64,000 nucleotides of DNA from Caldilineaceae bacterium (GCA_958295845.1 OY282376.1:1563022-1627021), one strand, 5' to 3'. Shown: positions 52,096 to 61,500, counted from the first letter of the stretch. The notes: generated by a model not told the origin, from the sequence alone. Numbers and translations are program-made.

Positions 52096-53319
52096 TCAGG
52101 CACTCGCCTCTGCCAGTGATTCACACCACAAGACCAGCAGGCGGACAAGCTCAGCGCGGTTGGAGTCAGTCTCTGCGGAGCCAGCGAGTGCCAGTGCCCT
52201 GGCGCTGGGCGGATCACTCATCGGCACGTGCTCGCCGGCCTCTAGCAGGTTGGCGACAGTTTCAAGCAGTGATACACCCTGCGCGTAGTCACCGTCAGGC
52301 GTGCCGAGCCATACCTCTGCCTGGCCAAGAACGCGTGTAGCCGCGCCTTCCTTGTCCACCTCAGGCGGGATCATGTCCGGGCCCCGGCGGCGGAAGAAAC
52401 CTTGGATCGCGGCAACAATACTGGGGTCCCGTACGGTCCCGTCGGGATAGACGACGCCGTGAATATCCCGCCAACGGCTCTTACCTATCATCAACTCCCA
52501 TAGATACCAGCCAATTCCTGCCTTCTGGCAGACTTCCAGGGTTACGTCGTACGGGTTGGCTCGCGCCAGGCAGGCCAGTTCCGAGATGAAGATCGGCTTC
52601 TGGTTGGCTTCTGCCACGCGTAAGCCGTCGTCGATCTGGGCGCGAATCGCGGCGCGCGTAGGAAGATAATCATGATAAGAGAGCACATCCACATGCGTCT
52701 CTACATTCCCAAGCGTTGCCACGTTGGCCACGCCAACAGTGATCGGATGTGCACTGTCGAGCTCCTTCATCACACCGCAAAAATGATGCACAAAGTTCCA
52801 AATCGTGCCTTTGCGCTCGTCTCTCTCGGCCGTTTCTTCCATCACCCAGCTGGTGATCAGCGGTTCGTTCATTATGTCCCACATGGCCAGACCTGGCTCG
52901 GAACCAAGAGTCTGCACCAGGTCGGCGCAGTAGCCCTCCCCCGCAGGCCAGAACTCAGGCCCTAGCCGCTGAACGCCGGGATTGGGAATCCACTTGTTTT
53001 CAGTCGCATCGATCGTAGGGCGCGTATCGTCAAAGCAGGAGTCCCATACCACCGGCATGACGCTGATTCCGCGGTCGTGGGCCGCGCGCACAAAATGTCT
53101 GAGCCGGGCCAGGAAGCCTTTGCGATCGTGCTCGTAAACGACGTAGGCGAGAAAAGGGCGGGCGCTGTTCAGCCCCAGCCGCTGGGCGAAAGTCAACTCC
53201 CTTTCCACCAACGCCTCATCGTAGTCGCGCCAGAACGCGATGTCATTAACCGCTGTGCTGGGCACGTAGTTGAAACCGCGCAAATCGCCGTATGGACTAA
53301 GAAGTTCCACTTGATTCAT
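52096..53319 (-). CDS. Glycoside hydrolase, GH5/clan A-like
   Basis: 407-residue (beta/alpha)8 retaining glycosidase. The acid/base Glu is in WDIMNEPLI (about residue 152) and the nucleophile Glu in PIFISELACL (about 247). LSYHDYLP supplies the intervening Tyr/His. No signal peptide is seen, so it would act on an imported oligosaccharide. After the barrel, about 90 residues form a helical C-terminal tail (VSLLETVANLLEAGEHVP). It starts 10 bases from the stop of the DUF4380-like gene. Family and linkage (glucan, mannan or other) cannot be fixed by eye. Confidence 0.9.
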   Translation of the reverse strand: MNQVELLSPYGDLRGFNYVPSTAVNDIAFWRDYDEALVERELTFAQRLGLNSARPFLAYVVYEHDRKGFLARLRHFVRAAHDRGISVMPVVWDSCFDDTRPTIDATENKWIPNPGVQRLGPEFWPAGEGYCADLVQTLGSEPGLAMWDIMNEPLITSWVMEETAERDERKGTIWNFVHHFCGVMKELDSAHPITVGVANVATLGNVETHVDVLSYHDYLPTRAAIRAQIDDGLRVAEANQKPIFISELACLARANPYDVTLEVCQKAGIGWYLWELMIGKSRWRDIHGVVYPDGTVRDPSIVAAIQGFFRRRGPDMIPPEVDKEGAATRVLGQAEVWLGTPDGDYAQGVSLLETVANLLEAGEHVPMSDPPSARALALAGSAETDSNRAELVRLLVLWCESLAEASA

Positions 53320-53329
53320 CCTCCCGGAT

Positions 53330-54640
53330 TTAGCCGATCGGGCAACTGTCCAATTGCGAGATGGGCTGTCCCTGCGCGTCGCACAAAAGCAATTGAGCGA
53401 CCTGTGCTCCGCCGGGCGGCCTGCGCACGCAGTCTATTCGCAACACATTGAGCGGATTGACGAGGGCCAGGGTTTCGGCTGCCACCGCGCTTCCATCTTC
53501 ATCCAGCCAAACGAGCTGCACATTGCCCAGGTGGAAGAGACCGAAGACACCCGTAAGGCGGATTCCCGCGTCGATCGACTCGGCCCTCAATGGTTGATTG
53601 GCACAGCCAGCACCCGTAACGTTGACGATGGGACCGGGACAGCGGGCAACGTACCAATCGATATCCAGACTCTGAGTCTCACCGGGAGCCATACTGCGCA
53701 AGGGTCCCAGTATCTCGGCCTCCATATGGAAAAGATCCAGTTTGCCGAAATCGAGACCGCCGACAGGCTCGCCGTGCCCCGTGGTCCAGCATTCGACCGA
53801 CGCGCCGTCATCGGGATACTCTTCGCCTGGGAAGTACGTAAAAGACTGGCAGAACGCGAAATCGGTGGCCTGATTGACGAAAGCGATCCACCCTGCCGGT
53901 GAATCAATGCCAATCTTGCCGAGTTGGTACAGATATTGCGCGCCTAAGAGGTTGGGGCGCACTTCGGGCTGCCATTCGGGGTTGTCCTCGTCGCCGAACA
54001 TGACATTGTATGCGCCTGCGAAGCAGCTGTCCGGGTTAGTGGGAACGTAGAGCCAAGCCTCTTCGTTGTGGGTCTCCTGGCCGTTGTCGTCTCTGCGCGT
54101 GGCATCGACTTGCACAATATCCCAAATGCCCCAGGCGCGTTCCTGATCGGAGACGTTCGTCATCTCGAGATGGAGACTGACGCGGCCGCCGCCGGCATGC
54201 AGAGTAACCTGGCGGGAGATCTGGACGCCGGTGCGCGGGTCCGGCTGGCTTGTCATGCGGATAGAGGCTGCGGCAGCCGACAAGTCCACAGTTTCCAGCG
54301 TATAGGGTCCCGTATCCAGCACGGGGTCAGGCGGGCCATGCCACTGGTCCGGGCGGTCCCAGCCCTGCGGCGCCGGCCAGGTCTTGTCGCCGCCGTAGTT
54401 CTTCCAGGCCGCGATACTGCCGTCACCCATGTTCTCTTCAGCCGAGAAAACTTTGCCGGCGAGGTTGCGGTCAAACCACAGGAAAGGGTAGTCCCCCAGG
54501 TTGTAGGCCATAATGCGGCCGCCAACGTCAGGCACGGCCACCAGGCTAACCAGCCCATTGCTGAGGCGGACGGCCTTCCAGCCCTCAAAATCTATCTCTT
54601 CAATGAGGCAACTTGAACCTGCCGCGGACTGCCTGGTCAT
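53330..54640 (-). CDS. DUF4380-like beta-sandwich protein
   Basis: 436 residues. The first about 320 resemble DUF4380/aldose-epimerase-type beta-supersandwich proteins: VPDVGGRIMAYNLGDYPFLW (about residue 35), WKNYGGDKTWPAPQGW (about 78) and RQVTLHAGGGRVSLHLEMTN. The function of the family is unknown, and a carbohydrate-binding or mutarotase-like role is plausible. The last about 110 residues are a separate beta-rich segment. There is no signal peptide. Tightly linked to the GH5-like gene (10 bases), it suggests joint action on one sugar. Confidence 0.87.
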   Translation of the reverse strand: MTRQSAAGSSCLIEEIDFEGWKAVRLSNGLVSLVAVPDVGGRIMAYNLGDYPFLWFDRNLAGKVFSAEENMGDGSIAAWKNYGGDKTWPAPQGWDRPDQWHGPPDPVLDTGPYTLETVDLSAAAASIRMTSQPDPRTGVQISRQVTLHAGGGRVSLHLEMTNVSDQERAWGIWDIVQVDATRRDDNGQETHNEEAWLYVPTNPDSCFAGAYNVMFGDEDNPEWQPEVRPNLLGAQYLYQLGKIGIDSPAGWIAFVNQATDFAFCQSFTYFPGEEYPDDGASVECWTTGHGEPVGGLDFGKLDLFHMEAEILGPLRSMAPGETQSLDIDWYVARCPGPIVNVTGAGCANQPLRAESIDAGIRLTGVFGLFHLGNVQLVWLDEDGSAVAAETLALVNPLNVLRIDCVRRPPGGAQVAQLLLCDAQGQPISQLDSCPIG

Positions 54641-54749
54641 GGAAACTTAGCCTCCCGTTGAGAAAGTTTCAAGGATTGCGTGAGATTCGGAATTCCTGTC
54701 CCGCAGCAGAACGATGTGAATTATGCTAAGTCGGGCCGACTCGAGACTC

Positions 54750-55667
54750 TCAGTCTTCGTCGAAGGTCGCCTTGCGAATGTAAAGCTGTGTTTCGGCTGC
54801 GGGACTCTTCTCGTAACCCTTCCATGCATAAGGATCTACCCCTGCCACCGGAATAACTCGCCGCACGTCAACGCGCGCCACCGGCTGCTCATCCGCAGTC
54901 TTGACCCATGGCAGCAACGATTCGCAGCTCAGATAGTGGCTGACCAGTACACGGCGATAGCAGTCCTGCGTGCGATTGAGCAAGGACTGATGCAGCAGAT
55001 AACCGTTGAAGAAGACGACACTTCCGGCCTTGACCTCGACCGGAATCTGGGGCGATTCGTCGAACCCGGTTGCCATGTCGTCGTGCGTGTCGAATTCGTC
55101 CGGGTTACCATGTCTGCGCGTGGGATAGAGATAGCCCGGCCGCTGCGAACCCGGGATCACCCACATACAACCGTTCTCAACGTAGGCGTCGTCAATCGCA
55201 ATCCAGGCGCCGATCAACGAGCGGTCGCGAGTGGGGATGTAGTTCTCGTCCTGATGCCAGGACTGTCCCTGATAGCCGGGCGGTTTGATAAAGAGCATCG
55301 ACTGCATGCACTTCACATTCCCCGACCAGTGCGCCAGATGCGCGCCCGTTATCTGGCTGAGCACGCCGCTGATCTTCGGGTGGCGCGTGTATTTCTCCAT
55401 GATCGGACTAACATAATGCGGCTGGTGGATGGCCAGAATCTTGGAAAGAACCTCTTCATCGCTCAATTCTGGCGGCACCGGATCGATAGTCAAATTGGGA
55501 TATCCACCGCGGGCGACTTTGATTATGTCCTGCTTCAACTCATCCAATTCAGCCGCGTCTAACAGGTTGGGCACGGCCAGATAGCCGTTGTCCACATAAG
55601 AGTCGACCTGCTCCTGATTCACCACAATGGGCACTTCAATTCGTTCGCTCATCTGCACTTTTGTCAT
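54750..55667 (-). CDS. Phytanoyl-CoA-dioxygenase-family Fe(II)/2-oxoglutarate oxygenase, copy 2
   Basis: 305-residue oxygenase with the metal triad in QSWHQDENYIPTRD (HxD about 160) and LLHQSLLNRT, with Arg in CYRRVLVSHYL for 2-oxoglutarate. The block VENGCMWVIPGSQRPG is characteristic of PhyH. Not a close paralogue of the other two copies. It lies between DUF4380-like and class III aminotransferase genes, so hydroxylation may prepare a compound for transamination or ring opening. Confidence 0.93.
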   Translation of the reverse strand: MTKVQMSERIEVPIVVNQEQVDSYVDNGYLAVPNLLDAAELDELKQDIIKVARGGYPNLTIDPVPPELSDEEVLSKILAIHQPHYVSPIMEKYTRHPKISGVLSQITGAHLAHWSGNVKCMQSMLFIKPPGYQGQSWHQDENYIPTRDRSLIGAWIAIDDAYVENGCMWVIPGSQRPGYLYPTRRHGNPDEFDTHDDMATGFDESPQIPVEVKAGSVVFFNGYLLHQSLLNRTQDCYRRVLVSHYLSCESLLPWVKTADEQPVARVDVRRVIPVAGVDPYAWKGYEKSPAAETQLYIRKATFDED

Positions 55668-55755
55668 CGATCAGTTTGTTCTGTTCAGTCTAAGTAGGAA
55701 CGCTCCACGCAAACTAACCATGTGCTGCCTCTGAGCCGTTCCGCCTCTTGAATCC

Positions 55756-56964
55756 TCACTCCAAGTCCGCAATCGACTCCTGCACTGCAGCAATCGTGTC
55801 CTCGATATCCTGCTCCGTATGGGAGAGAGTCAGAAACATCGGGTGCATGGGATGCAGGTAGAAACCGCGCGCCAGGCACCCTTGCAGCATCGCGATACAG
55901 CGGTCCTTGTCCTCCTCCTCCATCACCGGTGTCGGCATCGGCCCGGTCCCTGTCAGCCGGTAGCCCAGCCCCCCCTCTTCGCATGCTGCATTTATGCCCT
56001 CGATCAGGCGGTTGCCAATCTTCCACTGGTATGCGATGCCGTCGCGCCGTTTGACCTCTTTGATGACGGTCTCAATGGCAACCAGGCTGGGCAGGTCGCA
56101 GTGAAACGTCGCTGCCATCCAGCTCGACTGGCACTGCGGCGAGCCGAGAATCTCCTTGCGGCCGCCTATGAAGCTGCCGGGATATCCGTTCGCGCAGGCC
56201 TTCGCAAAGGCAGTGAGATCCGGTGTGACGCCATAGTATTCACCCGCGCCGCCGAAGGCAACCCGAAAGCCGACTTTGACCTCGTCGAAAACACAGAGCG
56301 CGCCGTACTGATGGGCCATATCCACGCAACCTTGCAGAAATCCTTCCGGCGGCCCGCTGTCGCGGATCGTCTCCATGATCACGCACGCGACCTCGTTGTC
56401 GTTCTGCCTGAAGATGTCCTCCAATGCGTTGAGATCGCCGTAGGGAGCTTCAATTGTGAGCGGAGCAATAACGGAGGGCGCGCCTTCGTCCTCGGTGCGT
56501 GACCAGTCGTGCCAGCCGTGGTATCCGCTGCGGATGACTTTGTCACGGCCTGTATACGCCCTGGCAAGCCGCACCGCCGCCGACGTGGCCGCACTGCCCC
56601 CGATCAGGAAGCCGAGCATCTCCACAGCGGGAATCAGGTCGATCAGCATCTCCGCTACCTCCAACTCCTTGGGGTGCGCTGTGCTGTAGATGGTGCCCTC
56701 CTCCATCTGCGCCTGGACCGCGGCATTGATGACAGGATCGTTATAGCCGAGCAGGATGGGGCCAAAGCCCATCAGATAGTCCAGATACTCGTTGCCGTCC
56801 ACGTCCCAGAAGCGGGCGCCGGCAGCGCGCTGCGTAAAGACAGGATAGCCGAGCTCCAGCATATCGTGACTGCGCTTGTGCCCTTGACATCCGCGCACGA
56901 TCAACTGGTCGGAGCGGTTAAGCAAGGCTTTGGACTGTTCGATGTTATAAGGTTTGACGGGCAT
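55756..56964 (-). CDS. Class III PLP aminotransferase (glutamate-1-semialdehyde aminomutase-like), copy 2
   Basis: 402-residue PLP enzyme. Phosphate cup GGSAATSAAVRLARA, GYHGWHDWS, ring Asp in CVFDEVKVGFR, and Schiff-base Lys in TAFAKACANGYPGS (about residue 250). It is shorter than the copy at 35920 by about 48 residues, mainly at the N-terminus. It sits between two PhyH oxygenase genes, which is not a tetrapyrrole context, and is probably a catabolic transaminase or aminomutase. Confidence 0.92.
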   Translation of the reverse strand: MPVKPYNIEQSKALLNRSDQLIVRGCQGHKRSHDMLELGYPVFTQRAAGARFWDVDGNEYLDYLMGFGPILLGYNDPVINAAVQAQMEEGTIYSTAHPKELEVAEMLIDLIPAVEMLGFLIGGSAATSAAVRLARAYTGRDKVIRSGYHGWHDWSRTEDEGAPSVIAPLTIEAPYGDLNALEDIFRQNDNEVACVIMETIRDSGPPEGFLQGCVDMAHQYGALCVFDEVKVGFRVAFGGAGEYYGVTPDLTAFAKACANGYPGSFIGGRKEILGSPQCQSSWMAATFHCDLPSLVAIETVIKEVKRRDGIAYQWKIGNRLIEGINAACEEGGLGYRLTGTGPMPTPVMEEEDKDRCIAMLQGCLARGFYLHPMHPMFLTLSHTEQDIEDTIAAVQESIADLE

Positions 56965-57082
56965 AAATGTTGCTCCGATTACTTGCTGCTAAGACAGTCC
57001 ACGTAACGCTTTGCAAAGTAGAAAGTGATAACTCCCGACAAAAGTATCGTCCTGGCTCTGGCAGCGACGCCCCACGCTATGG

Positions 57083-57898
57083 TCAGCCGAGTGCGGCGGG
57101 ATCGCCGTAGATAATAGGGCAGTAGCTTGGGTCGTCAATGAATGCAGTCAGTCCCTGGCGCAGGCCATCTCTCGGACGGGCGTTTTCGGTGCGCATGTGA
57201 ACGGCGAAGCTGCGCCGCGGCTGCGACGAACGGTTGGGGCCGCTGCCGTGGAAAGTCAATTTGTGGTGAAAACTGGCAGCACCGGGGGGCAGAATTGCGG
57301 GCACCTCGCGCCACGCCTGACCGTGAGTGGCGCGAATTCTCTCTCGAAGGGCTTCGTACTCCTGGGACTGAAAGTCACTCTCGGTCGAAAGTCCCCACTG
57401 GTGGGAACCGGCGACGAAGTTCATCGGTCCCGTTTCAGGCGTTACATCGCTGAGCGCTACCCAGGCCGTGAACAGTTCGCTGTCCTCTTCCCAGGCGCCC
57501 CAGTAGTTGTAATCCTGGTGCCAACCGATGTTGGTTCGCGGCTGCTCCCCCTCAAGCGAAGGTGGTTTGTAAAGAAGCTGCACCCACCACACCTGCACCG
57601 CGCTGGCGCCGGTGATTTCAGCAGCCATCGCCCCCAACGCCGGATGCGAAACCAGTTCCATAATCGCGCGGCTGGCGATATGCGGTTTCTCAATCTTGCA
57701 GAGCGCATTGGGGTCGTCGCCCGGTTTCCAGCGCGAAGGGCGCGGGGGAATACCGGTGTCGTAGTCGCCGGCGCGCACCGCGTCCATCCCGGCTACGGCC
57801 CGCTCAACCAGGTCGGGCGGGATCAGCGGCTCTGGGCAGATGAAAAAGCCATCATCCCGATAGAGCTTCTGCGCCTGTACAGTTTCCTTTACCTGCAT
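57083..57898 (-). CDS. Phytanoyl-CoA-dioxygenase-family Fe(II)/2-oxoglutarate oxygenase, copy 3
   Basis: 271-residue oxygenase. The triad is IGWHQDYNYWG (HxD about 125) and LTFHGSGPNRSSQPRRSFAVHM, with the distal His and the 2-oxoglutarate Arg. TPETGPMNFVAGSHQWG corresponds to the PhyH block. All active-site residues are intact. It lies between the aminotransferase and AGE-epimerase genes. Two PhyH enzymes flanking one aminotransferase suggests consecutive oxidations of the same compound, as inference. Confidence 0.93.
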   Translation of the reverse strand: MQVKETVQAQKLYRDDGFFICPEPLIPPDLVERAVAGMDAVRAGDYDTGIPPRPSRWKPGDDPNALCKIEKPHIASRAIMELVSHPALGAMAAEITGASAVQVWWVQLLYKPPSLEGEQPRTNIGWHQDYNYWGAWEEDSELFTAWVALSDVTPETGPMNFVAGSHQWGLSTESDFQSQEYEALRERIRATHGQAWREVPAILPPGAASFHHKLTFHGSGPNRSSQPRRSFAVHMRTENARPRDGLRQGLTAFIDDPSYCPIIYGDPAALG

Positions 57899-57961
57899 CC
57901 TGTTTACTCCTCGTTAGGGGGTCTCTTGCAGCAGGCCGACCAGGACAGTGCCCAGACAAGC

Positions 57962-59149
57962 TCACGCGCCTGCCAGCCTTAATGCCTCCAGCGTTTCGAA
58001 GCAGGCGCCCAGAGGATGGTAGTCGGTCTTGGATGGCGGGCTCTTCAGGTCGTCATACTTCTGATTGTCGGCGTCTAGAATGCGGTACCATCCGCCGTAC
58101 TCGTGATCGACGAAATGCTTGTCAGAGTACGTCCACGCCTTGTCGTACCAGTCCCAGTAGCTGTCATCGCCGGTGCGCAGCGCCAGGGCAGCTGCAGCAG
58201 CGAACGTCTCCGACAGCACCCAGTAGTAGCGGTCGCGGTCCAGAATGGTGCCGTCTGGCGTGAAAGTGTAGTGCATTCCGCCGTTCTCGTCGTCCCAGCT
58301 CTTCTCAAGCGCGATGTCGAAGAGATGTCGGGCTCGGGGCAGCATCCAGTCCTCCGGACGGTAGCGCTCCAGGATCAACAGCAGCTTGGACCATTCGGTG
58401 AAGTGACCCGGCAGGTAACCGTAGGGCTTGAACAGGTTTTGAGGGTCGTCCTTGTTGTAGTCCCAGTCGTGCGTCCAGTCAGTGCGGTAGTGCTCCCAGA
58501 CAAGCCCGTCCGCCTTGTCAGCCAGGTCAACGCAAATGCGCTGTGCCAGAAGATGGGCGCGATCCAGGTAGCGCGACTCGCCAGTGGCCTCGAAAGCGGA
58601 CAGCATCGCTTCACACATGTGCATATTGGCATTCTGGCCGCGGTAAGGATCGATAGCATTCCAGTCACGGGCCGCGATCAGGTCGGCGTAGAGCTGCGCA
58701 TCCGGCTCCCAAAAGCGCGTCTCCAGAAGCCCGTATGTTTCGGATGCAAGTTCAACTGCTCCGTCAACGCCGGCCTTTGCCGCGCACGCCGCGGCCAGCA
58801 GAACGAAGGCGTGCCCGTAACAGTGACGGTCGCCGTCTTCGACATCCCGGCCATTCAGCACCCAGGCGAATCCCCCATCCGGTTGGCGGTGCATATCCTG
58901 GAGACAGCGCAGCCCGTGTGCGGCCGCCTCTCGGTAAGCGGGCTCCTCTAGAGTCAGCGAAGCTACTGAGTAGCAGTATACAAAGCGGCACGTCCCGACC
59001 AGGTGCTTGGTCATGCGGTCGAAGACCGAGCCGTCGTCGCGCATCTGGTTAATGTAGCCGCCGAATTCGTTGTCAATGCAAGTGGGGTGGTAGAAGGAGA
59101 TGATGCTACGAATGTGGTCGCGCAGAAAATCAGGATCGCGAAATGACAT
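57962..59149 (-). CDS. AGE-family epimerase/isomerase (N-acylglucosamine 2-epimerase-like)
   Basis: 395 residues from the ATG at 59149, chosen because GGGAGGA lies six bases upstream. An in-frame ATG five codons earlier overlaps that site. Predicted (alpha/alpha)6 barrel. HLVGTCRFVYCYSVA, DRHCYGHAFVLLAAA (about residue 105) and NGGMHYTFTPDG hold the conserved His residues that move the proton in 2-epimerisation or aldose-ketose isomerisation. No signal peptide. The sugar could be free (mannose, cellobiose) or N-acylated. Confidence 0.92.
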   Translation of the reverse strand: MSFRDPDFLRDHIRSIISFYHPTCIDNEFGGYINQMRDDGSVFDRMTKHLVGTCRFVYCYSVASLTLEEPAYREAAAHGLRCLQDMHRQPDGGFAWVLNGRDVEDGDRHCYGHAFVLLAAACAAKAGVDGAVELASETYGLLETRFWEPDAQLYADLIAARDWNAIDPYRGQNANMHMCEAMLSAFEATGESRYLDRAHLLAQRICVDLADKADGLVWEHYRTDWTHDWDYNKDDPQNLFKPYGYLPGHFTEWSKLLLILERYRPEDWMLPRARHLFDIALEKSWDDENGGMHYTFTPDGTILDRDRYYWVLSETFAAAAALALRTGDDSYWDWYDKAWTYSDKHFVDHEYGGWYRILDADNQKYDDLKSPPSKTDYHPLGACFETLEALRLAGA

Positions 59150-59206
59150 GACCAATCCTCCCATCAGCTTGTTTGTGGTCTTGCGGACCCTTTCAGCGCG
59201 GCGCTG

Positions 59207-61135
59207 TCAAATCCAAGGTCCCCAGGGGTCGCACTTCTTCAACCTGTCGCCAAGTGCAGCATAGATGTCGGGCAGGTCGAACGCTTCGAGACAGTTCTCA
59301 ATGAAACACGAAAACGGCCAATTGTGCAATGGGTTTTCGATGAGCAGCTGGTAGCTCGGAAGATAGTGAACAAGCTCACATGTAGGCTGGGAAGCGTGCA
59401 AAAGTGCAGCCAGCGCAACCGGCACCGAGCCGACGCCGCGGCCGATCAGATGCACGTCGGCACCGCCTTCTTCGAGGAAGTCTACCGTGCGCAAGAGGTC
59501 AATTACGCGCCGTCCCAAATAGCTCTCTCCCATCATGCTACCGAAGCTGGCGTAGAGATAGTCGGCGCCATAGGGTTCAAGCAGGTCGCTGGAGCCGCAT
59601 GAGCGTGGAAAGCTCTGGCCTGTACCGCGCAGGTCGGCGGCAAGAATCCGCTGCCCTTCGCTCAGTCGCCTTTGCAGCCAAGGAAGCGCGGCGCAATCCG
59701 CCTCGCTGGAAAGATGACCGACCAATAGGGAGACTGACCCTTGAGGGCGGCGGCACTGGTCTTCCAGGTCGCCGAACATGGTCAGGATGACCTGAATGCC
59801 CGCTTCGCTTTCCACCGCGAACTGATAGCCCTTGCCGGTCGCGGCATCCTGCCCGCCACTGCGTCGCAAGTAACGGTAGTGGGGAGGCCTGTCCGGCATT
59901 TCGATGTCCAGGCGGCCTCTTACAGTCTCCCGCAGAACCGCATAGTCAAGATTGGCGCGCTTTTCTCCTAGCTCTCTGGCCCGCGCTTGCGTGAAGCCGA
60001 AGATCTTCTTACTGCCAAACGGGACCACCTCTCCCTCCGCCGCGTGGAGCTGCGCCTCCGGAATCTCCTCCATGGGAGGTTCCTGGCACCCGACGTCCAG
60101 CCCGGCGTGTTTGATGAAGAAGCCGTACATCGCTTCGCGCGCGTGTTTGTGGAAGCCGTGATCCAAGTGGCCGACGCTGATCTCGGTGGAGTCTTGCGAA
60201 CCCAACAGGGAATGGATCTTTTTCACCTCGGCGTACGCCTGCCGCGCGCCGCGCAGATCAAAGTAACAGTTCTCCTCGGCCAGGATCATGGTTGGACGCG
60301 GCGCATAGGCCAGCAGCAGGTCGGCCTCGTCCAGGCCAAACGCCAGCGCTCGCGGCGGATTCTGTTCCGCATCCGCGGGCAGCTCGTTCTCCAGATTGCA
60401 GAGCCAGCTCGTAATGTAGCAGTCCGGGGCCGCCATCGTAATGCGCGGGTCAATGGCCGTCACCTGCGTAGTCTGCGTTCCCCCGCCAGAGCATCCTGTG
60501 ACGCCGACCCGGCTGGTGTCCGTCTCCGGCCTTTCCAGCAGATAATCCAGCCCGCGAATCGCATCCCACGCGAACCAGCTGCCGACAAAGTCCCCGGTCA
60601 GCAACATGCGATTGCCGATCATATTGTGTGCCACAGTCGACCTGGGCCCTGGCTCCCCTGCAGGCACGCCCTCCTCGCTATAGAACTGCCGCCGCTCGCC
60701 CTGCGAGACCGGGTCCACGATTAGGACAGCAAAGCCCATGGACGCTAGGCCGCGGGCAAAGAACTGATAGGGCCCGTAAGCCTTACCCGTGTCTGAATGG
60801 CCGCACAGCCCGAGGACGCACGGCAGCTCTGCGTCGATCTGCGCGGGCAGGTAAAGGTTGGCGCTGACTAGAAAGCCGGGCCGGCTCTCGTAGACAATCT
60901 TTTCCAACCGTATATCTCCCAGATCCATCCCACCGGTGATCCGGGCATTCAGATCCGTTCGGGAGGGAAGCGCCGGGAAGCAGCGCGCCGCCTTTGCTCG
61001 CACCTCGTCCACATACCCCTGTGCATCCGCCCGCGTCTGGACTGCAGCCAGCCTCTCGGCTCGCTCCCGCAAGATTTCTCGGACCCGGCCCACAGTGTAC
61101 TCGTGGACCATGTGACCGTAACGATTATTGCGCAT
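59207..61135 (-). CDS. Alpha/beta hydrolase with a second, degenerate hydrolase domain
   Basis: 642 residues, about twice a single domain. Residues about 80-360 form an acetyl-xylan-esterase/dienelactone-hydrolase-like domain with nucleophile Ser in VGVTGCSGGG (about 215) and His in LDHGFHKHAREA (about 337). Residues about 440-640 look like another alpha/beta hydrolase (LAADLRGTGQSFP), but the elbow reads LIGRGVGSV, so the Ser is gone. No signal peptide. It would remove acyl groups from a sugar or similar ester. It is the first gene of the ten-gene run. The ATG at 61135 has CAGGA nine bases up. A six-codon leader ORF lies 36 bases upstream. Confidence 0.88.
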   Translation of the reverse strand: MRNNRYGHMVHEYTVGRVREILRERAERLAAVQTRADAQGYVDEVRAKAARCFPALPSRTDLNARITGGMDLGDIRLEKIVYESRPGFLVSANLYLPAQIDAELPCVLGLCGHSDTGKAYGPYQFFARGLASMGFAVLIVDPVSQGERRQFYSEEGVPAGEPGPRSTVAHNMIGNRMLLTGDFVGSWFAWDAIRGLDYLLERPETDTSRVGVTGCSGGGTQTTQVTAIDPRITMAAPDCYITSWLCNLENELPADAEQNPPRALAFGLDEADLLLAYAPRPTMILAEENCYFDLRGARQAYAEVKKIHSLLGSQDSTEISVGHLDHGFHKHAREAMYGFFIKHAGLDVGCQEPPMEEIPEAQLHAAEGEVVPFGSKKIFGFTQARARELGEKRANLDYAVLRETVRGRLDIEMPDRPPHYRYLRRSGGQDAATGKGYQFAVESEAGIQVILTMFGDLEDQCRRPQGSVSLLVGHLSSEADCAALPWLQRRLSEGQRILAADLRGTGQSFPRSCGSSDLLEPYGADYLYASFGSMMGESYLGRRVIDLLRTVDFLEEGGADVHLIGRGVGSVPVALAALLHASQPTCELVHYLPSYQLLIENPLHNWPFSCFIENCLEAFDLPDIYAALGDRLKKCDPWGPWI

Positions 61136-61170
61136 GGATTGATTCCTGTGGAGAGTAGGATGAAGCTAGT

Positions 61171-61191
61171 TTATCCCTCAATGTCGCTCAT
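61171..61191 (-). CDS. Six-codon leader ORF (MSDIEG) with strong ribosome site
   Basis: Minus strand: ATG AGC GAC ATT GAG GGA TAA, preceded by TAGGAGG (61197-61203) with five bases spacing. It ends 35 bases before the ATG of the hydrolase gene. It has the best ribosome site in the region and is too short for a stable protein. It could be a translational leader that tunes the downstream gene, or the remnant of a lost gene start. Confidence 0.4.
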   Translation of the reverse strand: MSDIEG

Positions 61192-61203
61192 CGCAACCTC
61201 CTA

Positions 61204-61434
61204 AACAGGAAAGACCTTCCAAAAGTTTGCATCGACAAGGCCGGCAGAAACAGGGTGATTGAGGCAGCCTTACCAAGTCCAAAAGCTAGGAAAGGAATCC
61301 ATTCCAATATGGGGTAAGAATTTCTGATCGCCTCTGGGCAATTGCAAAGGGAATCTCGACCCACTGTGTCGTCTTTCTCCCAAACTAGGATGTAAGCCAG
61401 TTAAGATATGAGATGAAAAAATGTCCCGCTTTCA
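61204..61434. other. Remainder of the divergent spacer between 61135 and 61501
   Basis: I see no gene and no clear minus-strand promoter. A block at 61321-61356 (CTGATC, then GGGCAATTGCA, then GAATC) resembles one at about 31315-31343 in the gene-free island, so it may be a small dispersed element. Confidence 0.4.
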
Positions 61435-61463
61435 TTGACCAAGCCTGATTTGCGCGGTATAAA
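61435..61463 (+). promoter_or_regulatory. Sigma70-like promoter of the DUF4058 gene
   Basis: TTGACC (61435-61440), 17-base spacer, TATAAA (61458-61463). Both boxes match 5 of 6 at optimal spacing, and the -10 ends 37 bases before the ATG at 61501. Confidence 0.7.
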
Positions 61464-61500
61464 TAAGAGTATCCCCTGCAAGAGCGCAAAGGAGACCGAT

